Positions 1 to 10,241 of a stretch of 64,000 bases of DNA are shown piece by piece. The notes below the pieces were generated by a model. It searched no databases and was not told where the DNA came from. It saw only the letters and a program-made list of their open reading frames with translations. Numbering within the stretch: the first letter of the stretch is position 1; every line of letters begins with the position of its first letter. The position numbers were made by a program, and so were the translations under genes. Source of the stretch: Nocardioides anomalus (lineage in GTDB: Bacteria > Actinomycetota > Actinomycetes > Propionibacteriales > Nocardioidaceae); contig NZ_CP049257.1 in the NCBI RefSeq assembly GCF_011046535.1, positions 2,418,001-2,482,000 of the forward strand, given 5' to 3'.

Positions 1-980
1 CCGATCAGGAGCCCCTCGCCACGGACCTCGGTCACGCGCGGGTCGGCGGCCAGGCCGTCGCGGACCTTCTGGCCCAGGACGGTGACGTGCTCCAGCAGCC
101 CCTCGCGCTCGATGGTGTCGATGACGGCGAGCGCGGCGGCACAGGCGACCGGGTTGCCGCCGAAGGTCGTGCCGTGGTTGCCGGGCTGCAGCAGGTCCGC
201 GGCCGCGCCGAGGCCGACGCAGGCGCCGATCGGGAAGCCGCCACCGAGGCCCTTGGCCACGGTGACCACGTCGGGGCGGACGCCCACGTGCGCGAACCAG
301 CGGCCGGTGCGGCCCATGCCGCTCTGGATCTCGTCGAGCCAGAGCAGCGCGCCGTGCTCGTCGGCGACCCGCCGGGCGGCGGCCAGGTAGCCCTCGGGCG
401 CGACGTTCACCCCGGCCTCGCCCTGGAGCGGCTCGAGCAGGATGGCCGCGGTCTGGTCGGTGACGGCCGCGGCGAGCGCCGCCTCGTCACCGAACGGCAC
501 GAAGGTCACCTCGCCCGGCAGCGGCTCGAACGGCTCGCGGTACGCCGCCTTGGAGGTCAGGGCCAGCGCGCCCATCGTGCGGCCGTGGAACCCCTCCTGG
601 GCCGCGACCACGTGGGTGCGGCCGGTGCGGCGGCTGAGCTTGAACGCCGCCTCGTTGGCCTCGGCACCGGAGTTGGTGAAGAAGACCTTGCCGGGGCCGG
701 CGTCGAGGAGCTCGAGCAACCGCTCGGCCAGGGCCAGCTGGGGCTCGCTGGCGAAGAAGTTCGAGATGTGGCCGAGGGTCTGCAGCTGCTCGGTCACCGC
801 CGCGACCAGCGCCGGGTGGCCGTGGCCCAGGGCGTTGACCGCGATGCCGCCGAGCAGGTCGACGTACTCCCGGCCGTCGGCGTCCCAGACGTGCGCGCCC
901 TCGCCCCTGACCAGGGTCAGCTTGGGCGGGCCGAAGGTGTTCATGAGCGCGGCCTGGTAGCGCTCGGTGTGGGTGCTCAC
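1..980 (-). CDS. argD: Acetylornithine aminotransferase, 3' end missing
   Basis: PLP-dependent aminotransferase converting N-acetylglutamate semialdehyde to N2-acetylornithine in arginine biosynthesis. About 326 residues are visible; the C-terminus lies beyond base 1. The translation shows class III features: [13 protein letters not shown] (substrate/phosphate loop), [17 protein letters not shown] (PLP-binding Asp region) and [15 protein letters not shown] (Schiff-base Lys). The GTG start (980-978) overlaps the argB stop as GTGA, so it is the last visible gene of a tightly coupled arg operon. argF and argR usually follow in actinobacteria and would lie outside the window. The identity is clear; only the end is unseen. 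Confidence 0.95.
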   Translation of the reverse strand, partial: MSTHTERYQAALMNTFGPPKLTLVRGEGAHVWDADGREYVDLLGGIAVNALGHGHPALVAAVTEQLQTLGHISNFFASEPQLALAERLLELLDAGPGKVFFTNSGAEANEAAFKLSRRTGRTHVVAAQEGFHGRTMGALALTSKAAYREPFEPLPGEVTFVPFGDEAALAAAVTDQTAAILLEPLQGEAGVNVAPEGYLAAARRVADEHGALLWLDEIQSGMGRTGRWFAHVGVRPDVVTVAKGLGGGFPIGACVGLGAAADLLQPGNHGTTFGGNPVACAAALAVIDTIEREGLLEHVTVLGQKVRDGLAADPRVTEVRGEGLLI

Positions 981-1888
981 CGGGCCGCGTCCCTCGCCTT
1001 CCGGGTCTTGGTCTCGACGTCGGGCAGGACCTGGGTGCCGACGCCCTCCTGGGTGAACAGCTCGAGGAGCACGGCGTGCGGCTCGCGGCCGTCGACCACC
1101 GTGGCCCGCGCGACGCCGGAGGCGACGGCGTCCATGCAGGCCTTCATCTTGGGGATCATGCCGCTGGACAGCGTGGGCAGGATCTCGGCCAACGACTCCG
1201 GGCTGATCTCGCCGATCACGTCCTGCGAGTGCGGCCAGTCCAGGAACAGGCCCTCGACGTCGGTGAGCACGAGCAGCTTCTCGGCCTCCAGCGCCACGGC
1301 CAGCGCGGCCGCCGCGGAGTCGGCGTTGACGTTGTGCACGGTGCCGCCGAGGTCCGGGGCGACGCTGGAGACGACCGGGATCCGGCCGGCCTCGATGATG
1401 TCGAGCACGGCCTCGGGGCGGACGTCGACCACCTCGCCCACCAGCCCGAGGTCGACCTCCTCGCCGTCGACCACGGTGTTGGTCTGCTTGGCCGTGAACA
1501 GCCCGGCGTCCTCCCCCGACAGGCCGACGGCCAGCGGGCCGTGCTCGTTGATGAGCCCGACCAGCTCGCGCTGGACCTGGCCGACGAGCACCATCCGGAC
1601 GACGTCCATGGCCTCGGGCGTGGTGACGCGCAGCCCGCCGCGGAACTCCGACTCGATGCCGAGCCGGTCGAGCATCGTGGAGATCTGCGGGCCGCCGCCG
1701 TGCACCACGACGGGCTTGAAGCCGGCCAGCCGCAGGAACGCGATGTCCTCGGCGAAGGCCTTCTTGAGGGTGTCGTCGGTCATCGCGTTGCCGCCGTACT
1801 TGATGACGACGACCTTGCCGTTGTAGGCCTTGAGCCACGGCAGCGCCGCGGCCAGGACGGCGGCCTTCACCTGCTGCTGGCTGGTCAT
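977..1888 (-). CDS. argB: Acetylglutamate kinase
   Basis: Phosphorylates N-acetylglutamate, the second step of the cyclic arginine pathway and the usual point of arginine feedback inhibition. 303 aa, normal length. Visible family motifs are [10 protein letters not shown] near the N-terminus, [10 protein letters not shown] for substrate binding, and the C-terminal [13 protein letters not shown] segment of the amino acid kinase fold. The ATG start at 1888 overlaps the argJ stop (ATGA) and its own stop overlaps the argD start. An in-frame extension upstream overlaps argJ entirely and is not coding. Confidence 0.97.
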   Translation of the reverse strand: MTSQQQVKAAVLAAALPWLKAYNGKVVVIKYGGNAMTDDTLKKAFAEDIAFLRLAGFKPVVVHGGGPQISTMLDRLGIESEFRGGLRVTTPEAMDVVRMVLVGQVQRELVGLINEHGPLAVGLSGEDAGLFTAKQTNTVVDGEEVDLGLVGEVVDVRPEAVLDIIEAGRIPVVSSVAPDLGGTVHNVNADSAAAALAVALEAEKLLVLTDVEGLFLDWPHSQDVIGEISPESLAEILPTLSSGMIPKMKACMDAVASGVARATVVDGREPHAVLLELFTQEGVGTQVLPDVETKTRKARDAAR

Positions 1889-3032
1889 GAGCTGTACGCG
1901 CTGTTCTCGTGGACGTAGGCGTGGGTGAGGTCGTTGGTCCACACCGTGGCCCGCTCGGTGCCGGCCTTGAGGTCGATGGTCACGCTCAGCTCGCGGCCGG
2001 ACAGGTCGACCTCGGAGCGGTCGGCGTGCGGCTCGCTGCCCTTGCAGACCCACACGCCGTTCATCGCCACGTCGAGGTCGGCCGGGTCGAACTGCGCGCT
2101 CGTCGTGCCGATGGAGGCCAGGACGCGACCCCAGTTGGGGTCCTGGCCGAACACCGCGGCCTTGAACAGGTTGCTGCGCGCCACGCTGCGGCCGACCTCG
2201 ACCGCCTCGTCCTCCGACGCGGCGTTGAGCGTGGTGATGGTGATCTCGTGGTCGGCGCCCTCGGCGTCGCGCAGCAGCTGCATGGCCAGGTCGGCGCACA
2301 GCTGGGTGAGCGCCTCGGTGAAGTCCGGCAGCGACGGGGTGATGCCGCTGGCGCCGCTGGCCATCACCGTGACGGTGTCGTTGGTGGACATGCAGCCGTC
2401 GGAGTCGAGCCGGTCGAAGGAGACCCGGGTCGCGGCCCGCAGCGCCTGGTCCAGCTCGCCGGCCGCGACGACCGCGTCGGTGGTGATGACCACGAGCATG
2501 GTGGCCAGCTGCGGGGCGAGCATGCCCGCGCCCTTGGCCATGCCGCCGATGGACCAGCCGGCGCCCTCGACGACGGCCTGCTTGCTGACCGAGTCGGTGG
2601 TCATGATGGCCTCGGCCGCGCTCGTCCCGCCGTCCGCACTGAGCTCGGCGTACGCCGCGTCGACACCCGCCAGCAGGTCGCTGCGGTCGTTGGCCAGGCC
2701 GATGAGCCCGGTGGAGCACACGACGACGTCGATCGCGCCGATGCCGAGGTGGCCGGCGACCTGCTCGGCCACGGCGTGCGTGGTCTGGAACCCCTCGGGG
2801 CCGGTGTAGCAGTTGGCGCCACCGGAGTTGAGCACGACCGCGCGGACGGTGCCGTCCTTGACGACCTCCTGGCTCCACAGCACGGGGTTGGCCTTGCAGC
2901 GGTTGGCGGTGAAGACGGTGGCGGAGTCGTGGGTCGGCCCGTCGTTGACGACGAGGGCGACGTCCTTGCCGCCGCTGCTCTTGAGTCCGGCGCTGACGCC
3001 GGCGGCGCGGAAGCCCTGGGGCTGCGTGACGC

Positions 3033-3036
<4 letters not shown>
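1885..3036 (-). CDS. argJ: Bifunctional ornithine acetyltransferase / N-acetylglutamate synthase
   Basis: Transfers acetyl from N-acetylornithine to glutamate (acetyl recycling) and may also make N-acetylglutamate from acetyl-CoA. 383 aa. The autoprocessing site is visible as [14 protein letters not shown]; the Thr at about residue 179 becomes the N-terminal nucleophile of the beta chain after Ala-Thr cleavage. The GTG start at 3036 is preferred over an upstream in-frame start because AGGAGAG lies 8 nt before it and the upstream gene stops there (GTGA overlap). Whether the enzyme is mono- or bifunctional cannot be decided from sequence. Confidence 0.96.
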
Positions 3037-4451
<1,415 letters not shown>

Positions 4452-4481
4452 TAATCGGGTGCCGGTGTCGGCGGACCGCCC

Positions 4482-4487
4482 TAGGTT
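4482..4487 (+). promoter_or_regulatory. -10 element of a leaderless promoter (TAGGTT)
   Basis: TAGGTT ends 7 nt before the GTG at 4495. This places the transcription start at or next to the start codon, so the message would be leaderless. It also decides the start: the in-frame GTG at 4438 would sit upstream of this promoter and inside the arg operator. Confidence 0.6.
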
Positions 4488-4494
4488 GCTGGTC

Positions 4495-5295
4495 GTGGAG
4501 TACCCCGACTTCCTCGACGCCATCCGCCGCGAGTCCGCGCGCTTCCGCGCGGTGCTCGCCGACTGCGACCCGTCCGCCCGGGTGCCCGGCTGCCCGGAGT
4601 GGGACGCCGCCGACCTGCTGTGGCACCTGATCGGGGTGCAGCGGTTCTGGGCCGGCGTGGTCCAGCACCGGCCCGCCGGACCCGACGACGAGCGGATCGT
4701 GAGCGAGGGCTCCGGCGAGCGGCCGGCGTCGTACGCCGAGCTGCTGGCGCACTTCGACGAGGAGTCGGCCGGGCTGGTCGAGGCGCTCGCCGCGGCCGAC
4801 CCCGAGGAGGAGGCCTGGCACTGGTCCGGCGACCACCGGGTCGGCACGACCTACCGCCGCCAGGCCCACGAGGCGCTCATCCACCGCGTGGACGCCGAGC
4901 AGGCGGCCGGCCTCGCGCTCTCGCCGCTGGACCCGGCGCTGGCCGAGGACGGCGTGGCCGAGGTGATCGGCGTGATGTTCGGGGGCGTGCCGCCGTGGGG
5001 CACGGCCACGCCGACCGGCGAGACCGTCGCGGTGCGCACGACCGACACCGGGCGCGAGCTGCTGGTGGCCTTCCGGCGCTTCACCGGCACCGACCCGGAC
5101 AGCGGGACGACGTACGACGAGGACGACCTCGGCCTGGTCGACACGGGCCCGGAGCCGTCGGCCACGGTGAGCGGGACCGCCGCGGACCTCGACCTGTGGC
5201 TGTGGAAGCGCGGGCCGGCCGACGCGCTCGAGGTCGAGGGCGACCGGATCAGCCACGAGAAGCTGGCCGGCATCCTGGCCGCGCCGCTGAACTGA
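4495..5295 (+). CDS. Maleylpyruvate isomerase-family, mycothiol-dependent-type protein
   Basis: 266 aa. The N-terminal DinB-like four-helix module is recognisable from DFLDAIRRESARF, VPGCPEWDAADLLWHLIGVQRFW and YRRQAHEALIHRVDAE, whose His residues are the metal ligands of the MDMPI_N family. The C-terminal part (LDLWLWKRG region) matches the MDMPI C-terminal domain. Members use mycothiol, the actinobacterial thiol, as cofactor or co-substrate; the substrate here is unknown. A leaderless promoter precedes the GTG. Its stop overlaps the next gene by one base (TGATG), so the two are co-translated. Confidence 0.8.
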   Translation: MEYPDFLDAIRRESARFRAVLADCDPSARVPGCPEWDAADLLWHLIGVQRFWAGVVQHRPAGPDDERIVSEGSGERPASYAELLAHFDEESAGLVEALAAADPEEEAWHWSGDHRVGTTYRRQAHEALIHRVDAEQAAGLALSPLDPALAEDGVAEVIGVMFGGVPPWGTATPTGETVAVRTTDTGRELLVAFRRFTGTDPDSGTTYDEDDLGLVDTGPEPSATVSGTAADLDLWLWKRGPADALEVEGDRISHEKLAGILAAPLN

Positions 5296-5807
5296 TGGCC
5301 GCACTCCCCTTCCCGTCGCCCACGACGCCGCAGGGCGACCGGCGCGAGGTGCTGCTCGGCTACCTGGCCTACTTCCGCTCGGCGCTGCTGGACAAGCTCG
5401 ACGGGCTGCCCGAGGCGGACCTGCGCCGCTCGTTGCTGCCCTCGGGGTGGACGCCGCTGGAGCTGCTGCACCACCTGACCCACGTGGAGCGGCGCTGGCT
5501 GGTCTGGGGGTTCTCGGGCGACGAGGTGCCCGAGCCGTGGGGCGACACCGTCGACGACCGCTGGCACGTGCCGGCCTCGCTGTCGCTCGGCGACCTCACC
5601 GGCGCGCTGGCCGCGCAGGCGGTGGTCAGCGAGCGGGTGGTGCGAGCGCACGCGCTCGACGCGGTGGGCGCCCCGAGCGAACGCTGGGAGGGCGCGCCGC
5701 CGGCCACGTTGGAGCGGGTCCTGCTCCACCTGGTCCAGGAGTACGCCCGCCACGTGGGTCACCTCGACGTGGTCCGCGAGCTGCTCGACGGGCACGTGGG
5801 CGAGTGA
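5295..5807 (+). CDS. DinB / DUF664-like protein
   Basis: 170 aa. DinB-fold helical-bundle protein with metal-ligand-type His residues in LELLHHLTHVERRWLVWGF and QEYARHVGHLDVVRELLDG. The family includes thiol-dependent transferases and many uncharacterised proteins. It is coupled to the preceding MDMPI-type gene by a 1-bp overlap, so a shared thiol-dependent detoxification or transfer step is plausible but unproven. Confidence 0.8.
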   Translation: MAALPFPSPTTPQGDRREVLLGYLAYFRSALLDKLDGLPEADLRRSLLPSGWTPLELLHHLTHVERRWLVWGFSGDEVPEPWGDTVDDRWHVPASLSLGDLTGALAAQAVVSERVVRAHALDAVGAPSERWEGAPPATLERVLLHLVQEYARHVGHLDVVRELLDGHVGE

Positions 5808-5832
5808 GCGGCGGGTAGGAGAGGCTGGGGCC

Positions 5833-6876
5833 ATGACTCCCCCGCCGTACCGCGCCGCCGACGACCGCTACGAGGCCCACGACTACCGCCGCTGCGGCCG
5901 GTCCGGGCTCAAGCTGCCCCTCGTCTCGCTGGGGCTTTGGCACAACTTCGGCGACGACAAGCCGCTGGAGACCCAACGCGCGATCCTGCGCCGGGCCTTC
6001 GACCGGGGCGTGACGCACTTCGATCTGGCCAACAACTACGGGCCGCCGTACGGCTCGGCGGAGCAGAACTTCGAGACGATCTTCGCCCAGGACTTCCGGC
6101 CCTACCGCGACGAGCTGGTCATCTCCACCAAGGCCGGCTACGACATGTGGCCGGGGCCGTACGGCGAGTGGGGGTCGCGCAAGTACCTCCTCGCCTCGCT
6201 CGACCAGTCGCTGGCCCGGATGGGGCTGGACCACGTCGACATCTTCTACAGCCACCGCTTCGACCCCGAGACGCCGCTCGAGGAGACCATGGGTGCGCTG
6301 GCCACCGCCGTGCAGTCCGGGCGCGCGACGTACGCCGGGATCTCGTCGTACTCCGCCGAGCGGACCCGCGAGGCCGCCGGCCTGCTGCGCGAGATGGGCG
6401 TCCCGCTGCTGATCCACCAGCCGTCGTACTCGATGCTGAACCGGTGGGTCGAGGACGGTTCGCCGTCCCTGCTCGACGTGCTCGAGGAGGAGGGCGTCGG
6501 CTGCATCGCGTTCTCGCCGCTGGCCCAGGGCATGCTCACCGACCGCTACCTCGACGGCATCCCCGAGGACTCGCGCGCCGCCCAGGGCAAGTCGCTGGAC
6601 CCCGACCTGCTCACCGACGAGGCGCTCGCCCACGTGCGCCGCTTGAACGAGATCGCCCGCGGCCGTGGCCAGTCGCTGGCCCAGCTCGCGCTGAGCTGGG
6701 TGCTGCGCGACCAACGGGTCACCTCGGTGCTCATCGGCGCCTCGAGCGTCCAGCAGCTGGACGACAACCTCGCGGCGCTCGACCACCTCGAGCTCTCCGA
6801 CGACGAGCTCAGCGCCATCGAGTCCGACGCCGTCGACTCCGGCATCAACCTGTGGCAGCGCTCCAGCGACAGCTGA
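5833..6876 (+). CDS. Aldo/keto reductase, YghZ/GPR type
   Basis: 347 aa. NADPH-dependent aldo/keto reductase of the AKR14-like group (L-glyceraldehyde 3-phosphate reductase YghZ). Visible: GVTHFDLANNYGPPYGSAE with the catalytic Asp and Tyr, ISTKAGYDMWPGPYGEWGSRK with the catalytic Lys, and DIFYSHRFD with the His. The NADP-binding C-terminus is SVLIGASSVQQLDDN. AGGAGAG lies about 10 nt before the ATG. It ends 6 bp from the convergent gene. The physiological substrate, perhaps methylglyoxal or another aldehyde, is not shown by sequence. Confidence 0.92.
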   Translation: MTPPPYRAADDRYEAHDYRRCGRSGLKLPLVSLGLWHNFGDDKPLETQRAILRRAFDRGVTHFDLANNYGPPYGSAEQNFETIFAQDFRPYRDELVISTKAGYDMWPGPYGEWGSRKYLLASLDQSLARMGLDHVDIFYSHRFDPETPLEETMGALATAVQSGRATYAGISSYSAERTREAAGLLREMGVPLLIHQPSYSMLNRWVEDGSPSLLDVLEEEGVGCIAFSPLAQGMLTDRYLDGIPEDSRAAQGKSLDPDLLTDEALAHVRRLNEIARGRGQSLAQLALSWVLRDQRVTSVLIGASSVQQLDDNLAALDHLELSDDELSAIESDAVDSGINLWQRSSDS

Positions 6877-6882
6877 GGCGGC

Positions 6883-8238
6883 TCAGGGCTGAGTCGGCGC
6901 GCCCGGGTCCTCGGGGCCGTCCTGGGACGAGTGCGACGTCGACACGAGGGACGGCGGCACCTCCACCACCTGGACGGGGTCACGCATCCGCGGCGGTGCC
7001 GCCGACCACGCCTTGAGGTGCTGGACCACGTCGCCGTAGAAGGCGTCGACCAGGTCCAGGACCGAGTCGATGAACCCGCCGCGCCCGCGCCCGCGCTTGC
7101 TGCCCATCGGCGCGGACAAGGCCACCTGGAACGAGCGCAGGTCCTTCTTGGGGTCGAGGATGAGCCGGCTCGGGTCCTCGCGGACCTTGCCGAGGAGCTC
7201 GGTGGCCCCGGCGCCACGCTGGTTGGCCACGAAGGCCTCCACCCGCACGGCGTCCGGCGCGCCACGCAGCTGCCGCACCAGCCAGTTGACCCTCGTCGTC
7301 GCCCGTCCCTCGCGCGGTGCGTCGATGTCGATGCTGGCCGTGATCCGACTCGCGCGCAGGTCGGCGACCACGAGGATCGGCGCGACCGCGTGCGGGATCC
7401 GTATGCCGCCGCGCAGCAACCCGTCCGCAACGAGCCCGCTCAGCTGGGCCTGGGCGCGCGCCGCGGGGTCGGCCTGCTCCTTGCGGGACAGGGCCGGGAG
7501 CACCTCGGTGCCGAGCTGGCGACCCAGCCGGAGGCTCGCGTACCGCATCAGCGCATCGAAGCGACTGGCGACCTCGACCGCCGCCCGGTCCGACGCCCGC
7601 AGCGTCCCGGCGGTGACGGCCTCCCGGACGGGGACCCACTGGGCGCCCGTGTCGTCGAGCTCGAGAGCACCGGAACGCGGGTGCTCGAGGTAGCGGATCA
7701 GCTCGCCGAGGATCCACGCCTGCTCCGGGTCGGAGACACCGCGGTGCTCCTTCTGCATGACCGCGGTCGAGAGCAGGTAGGTCCAGGACCAGTGGTGCAG
7801 AGCCACCTTGCGCACCTTGCGCTTGTCGACCTTCGTCGGGTGCTGGCCGGCCACCGGAGGGATCTCGTTGCTGATGGTGACGAGTGCGTCGAAACCACGC
7901 TCCCGCGCGACGTCGAGGTAGTTCTCCACCTGCTCGGTCGCCAGGTCGTTCTTACCCGTCTTGACCTCGACCAGCGCCGTCCAGGACCGGCTCCCCCGGC
8001 TCACGCGGATGAGACCGTCGGGGTAGACGCGCTTGTCGCCGAGGTCGAACGGGACCTCGATGAAGGTCTCGACCGTCCCCGCCGGTGCGCCCAGCGGCGA
8101 CAGGAGCGCGCGGCTGAACTCGCGCACGACGCCCATGACGGCCAAGAGGGCCGAGGTCGCCCGCCGCTCCTGCTCGTCCGCGCCCGAGATCCCGGATGTC
8201 GGTATCAACCGGGCCTCGTGCCAGGACGCTTCGCTCAT
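6883..8238 (-). CDS. Uncharacterised protein with a PD-(D/E)XK nuclease-like N-terminus
   Basis: 451 aa, unrecognised. The N-terminal 130 residues carry a classical PD-(D/E)XK arrangement: IEVPFDLGDKRVYPDGLI with Pro73-Asp74, then WTALVEVKTG with Glu91-Val-Lys93, then TEQVENYLDVARERG on the following helix. That is a restriction-endonuclease-like core. The remaining ~320 residues resemble nothing I know; a K/R/G-rich patch (SKRGRGRGG) lies near the C-terminus. The ATG at 8238 has a strong GGGAGG 4 nt upstream. It stands alone and divergent to an exporter, with no methylase beside it. A nuclease fold is inferred; activity and targets are unknown. Confidence 0.7.
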   Translation of the reverse strand: MSEASWHEARLIPTSGISGADEQERRATSALLAVMGVVREFSRALLSPLGAPAGTVETFIEVPFDLGDKRVYPDGLIRVSRGSRSWTALVEVKTGKNDLATEQVENYLDVARERGFDALVTISNEIPPVAGQHPTKVDKRKVRKVALHHWSWTYLLSTAVMQKEHRGVSDPEQAWILGELIRYLEHPRSGALELDDTGAQWVPVREAVTAGTLRASDRAAVEVASRFDALMRYASLRLGRQLGTEVLPALSRKEQADPAARAQAQLSGLVADGLLRGGIRIPHAVAPILVVADLRASRITASIDIDAPREGRATTRVNWLVRQLRGAPDAVRVEAFVANQRGAGATELLGKVREDPSRLILDPKKDLRSFQVALSAPMGSKRGRGRGGFIDSVLDLVDAFYGDVVQHLKAWSAAPPRMRDPVQVVEVPPSLVSTSHSSQDGPEDPGAPTQP

Positions 8239-8260
8239 CTCGCCTCCCGTGGTAGCCAGC

Positions 8261-8266
8261 AAGATA
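8261..8266 (-). promoter_or_regulatory. -10 element upstream of the PD-(D/E)XK-like gene
   Basis: TATCTT on the minus strand, 22 nt before the ATG at 8238, leaves a short leader that carries GGGAGG. No -35 box is obvious. Confidence 0.45.
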
Positions 8267-8331
8267 GGCCTGACGCGCACCGCGACGCAGCACTTCGAGC
8301 GGTGTGGCGGGTCCGGGAGCACCGGGGCGCC

Positions 8332-8376
8332 GTGAAACCACGGTGAAGGCGCACTGAAACCGGCGGGCCCCACTGT
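8332..8376 (+). promoter_or_regulatory. Heptamer direct repeats at 11-bp period and -10 of drrAB
   Basis: Three heptamers start exactly 11 bp apart: GTGAAAC (8332), GTGAAGG (8343) and CTGAAAC (8354). CACTGT (8371-8376) follows, 6 nt before the ATG, as a -10. SARP regulators bind heptamer direct repeats at 11-bp spacing about 8 bp upstream of the -10, and a SARP gene lies just downstream. PhoP boxes also use 11-bp direct repeats with a TTCAC core, seen here on the minus strand, so PhoP is an alternative. Confidence 0.6.
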
Positions 8377-8382
8377 GGTCAC

Positions 8383-9384
8383 ATGGACAACGACTCCTCC
8401 ACCACGAGCGAGCTGGCGGTCTCCGCCCACGGCCTCGTGAAGACCTTCGGCGACCTGCGGGCCGTCGACGGTGTCGACCTCGAGGTGCGCCGCGGCGAGG
8501 TCTTCGGCGTGCTCGGCCCCAACGGGGCCGGCAAGACGACCATGCTCCAGATGCTCGCGACGCTGCTGCCGATGGACGGCGGGCACGCGGAGATCTTCGG
8601 CGTGGACGTCCAGCGGCACCCGCACGTGGTGCGGCAGCTCGTGGGCGTGACGGGGCAGTACGCCTCGGTCGACGAGAACCTCACCGCCCGCGAGAACCTC
8701 TTCCTCTTCGGGCGGTTGCTGGGCCTGGACAAGAAGAAGGCCCGGTCGACCGGCGAGGACCTGCTCGGCCGGTTCGGTCTCGAGGAGGCCGGGGACAAGC
8801 AGATCTCGCAGTTCTCCGGCGGGATGCGGCGCCGGCTCGACCTCGCGGCCAGCCTGATCCACCGGCCGCCGCTGATCTTCCTCGACGAGCCGACCACGGG
8901 CCTGGACCCGCGCACCCGCGGCCAGATGTGGGACACCATCCGCGAGCTGGTGGCCGGCGGCTGCACGGTGCTGCTGACCACGCAGTACCTCGACGAGGCC
9001 GACCAGCTCGCCGACCGGATCGCGGTCATCGACCGCGGTCAGAAGGTCGCCGAGGGCACCTCGGACCAGCTCAAGTCGCAGGTCGGGTCCTCGACGCTGC
9101 AGCTGCGGCTGCTCGACCCGGCGCAGACCGCCCAGGCCGTCGCCGTCGTACGCCGCGTGGTGGGCGACGAGCCGGTCCTCACCCCGGAGGCGGGCGGGAT
9201 CAACGTGCCGCTGCCCGACGCCAACCGCGCCGCCGACGTGCTCATCGGCCTGCGCGAGCAGGAGCTGCTGATCACCTCGGCGACCGTGCAGAAGCCCACC
9301 CTCGACGAGGTGTTCATGGCCCTGACCGGCCACGGCACCGAGGACGAGGACCCCGACCTGAGCCAGATGGAGGCCGCGCGATGA
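8383..9384 (+). CDS. ABC transporter ATP-binding protein, DrrA type
   Basis: 333 aa ATPase of the daunorubicin-resistance DrrA family, which powers export of antibiotics or lipids. Walker A GPNGAGKTT (45-53), signature FSGGMRRRLDLA, Walker B PLIFLDEPTTGLD and switch His region TTQYLDEADQLAD are present. The C-terminal DrrA extension (TSATVQKPTLDEVFMALTGH) is conserved. The stop overlaps the permease start (ATGA). The start lies behind a -10-like CACTGT with 6-nt spacing, so the message is probably leaderless. Substrate unknown. Confidence 0.93.
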   Translation: MDNDSSTTSELAVSAHGLVKTFGDLRAVDGVDLEVRRGEVFGVLGPNGAGKTTMLQMLATLLPMDGGHAEIFGVDVQRHPHVVRQLVGVTGQYASVDENLTARENLFLFGRLLGLDKKKARSTGEDLLGRFGLEEAGDKQISQFSGGMRRRLDLAASLIHRPPLIFLDEPTTGLDPRTRGQMWDTIRELVAGGCTVLLTTQYLDEADQLADRIAVIDRGQKVAEGTSDQLKSQVGSSTLQLRLLDPAQTAQAVAVVRRVVGDEPVLTPEAGGINVPLPDANRAADVLIGLREQELLITSATVQKPTLDEVFMALTGHGTEDEDPDLSQMEAAR

Positions 9385-10229
9385 CGCTGCTGTCCCAGCA
9401 GACCCCGGTGGACGAGACCGTCACCGCCCTCACCCAGACCGGCGCGCAGGACCTGGCGGTGCGGCCGAGCATCGCCGAGACCGTCAGCCAGAGCTTCGCC
9501 ATGGCCTGGCGCGCCACCAAGAAGATGCGCCGCAACCCGGAGCAGTTCTTCGACGTCACCATCCAGCCGCTGCTGTTCACCGCGATGTTCGCCTACATCT
9601 TCGGCGGCGCGATCTCCGGCAGCGTGGAGGACTACCTGCCGATCATCATCCCGGGCATCCTGGCCCAGACCGCGCTGACCGCGTGCATGGCCACCGGCAT
9701 CCAGCTGCGCGAGGACATGGACAAGGGGGTCTTCGACCGCTTCAAGTCCCTGCCGATCGCGCGGATCGCGCCGCTGGTCGGGCCGGCGCTGGCCGACCTG
9801 CTGCGCTACGGCACCGCCGCCACGCTGACCATCCTGACCGGGCTGGCCATGGGCTACCGGCCCGGCGGCGGCTTCACCGGCGTCTTCCTCGGGTGGCTGC
9901 TCACCATCGTCGCGGGCTGGTCGCTGGCCTGGATCTTCACCTACCTCGGCACGGTGGCGCGCTCCGCGCAGGCCGTGCAGGGCATCTCGATGATGATCAT
10001 GTTCCCGCTGACCTTCCTGTCCAACGCCTTCGTGCCCACCCGCACGCTGCCGGGCTGGCTCGAGGCGTTCGTCAACGTCAACCCGGTCAGCCAGGTCGTC
10101 ACCGCGGTCCGCGACCTCATCAACGAGGGCCAGGTCACCGCGCACGTCGGCTGGGCGCTGGTCGGCTGCGTGGTCGTGGTCGCGGTGTTCCTGCCGCTCT
10201 CGGTGCGCAGCTACAGCCGCAAGATGTGA
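9381..10229 (+). CDS. ABC-2 type transporter permease, DrrB type
   Basis: 282 aa integral membrane partner of the preceding ATPase. After a ~45-residue cytoplasmic N-terminus, hydrophobic segments include PLLFTAMFAYIFGGAIS, SLAWIFTYLGTV, GISMMIMFPLTFLSNAF and VGCVVVVAVFLPL, about six in all. VNPVSQVVTAVRDLINEG is typical of the DrrB/ABC2_membrane family. It is translationally coupled through ATGA and ends 12 bp from the convergent SARP gene. It probably exports a hydrophobic compound. Confidence 0.92.
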   Translation: MTLLSQQTPVDETVTALTQTGAQDLAVRPSIAETVSQSFAMAWRATKKMRRNPEQFFDVTIQPLLFTAMFAYIFGGAISGSVEDYLPIIIPGILAQTALTACMATGIQLREDMDKGVFDRFKSLPIARIAPLVGPALADLLRYGTAATLTILTGLAMGYRPGGGFTGVFLGWLLTIVAGWSLAWIFTYLGTVARSAQAVQGISMMIMFPLTFLSNAFVPTRTLPGWLEAFVNVNPVSQVVTAVRDLINEGQVTAHVGWALVGCVVVVAVFLPLSVRSYSRKM

Positions 10230-10241
10230 GCCCCGCCTGAG

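Noticed and set aside
5815-5832. Leaderless promoter (TAGGAG) for the aldo/keto reductase
   Set aside because: The hexamer lacks the final T and spacing is 11 nt; AGGAGAG is better read as a ribosome site.
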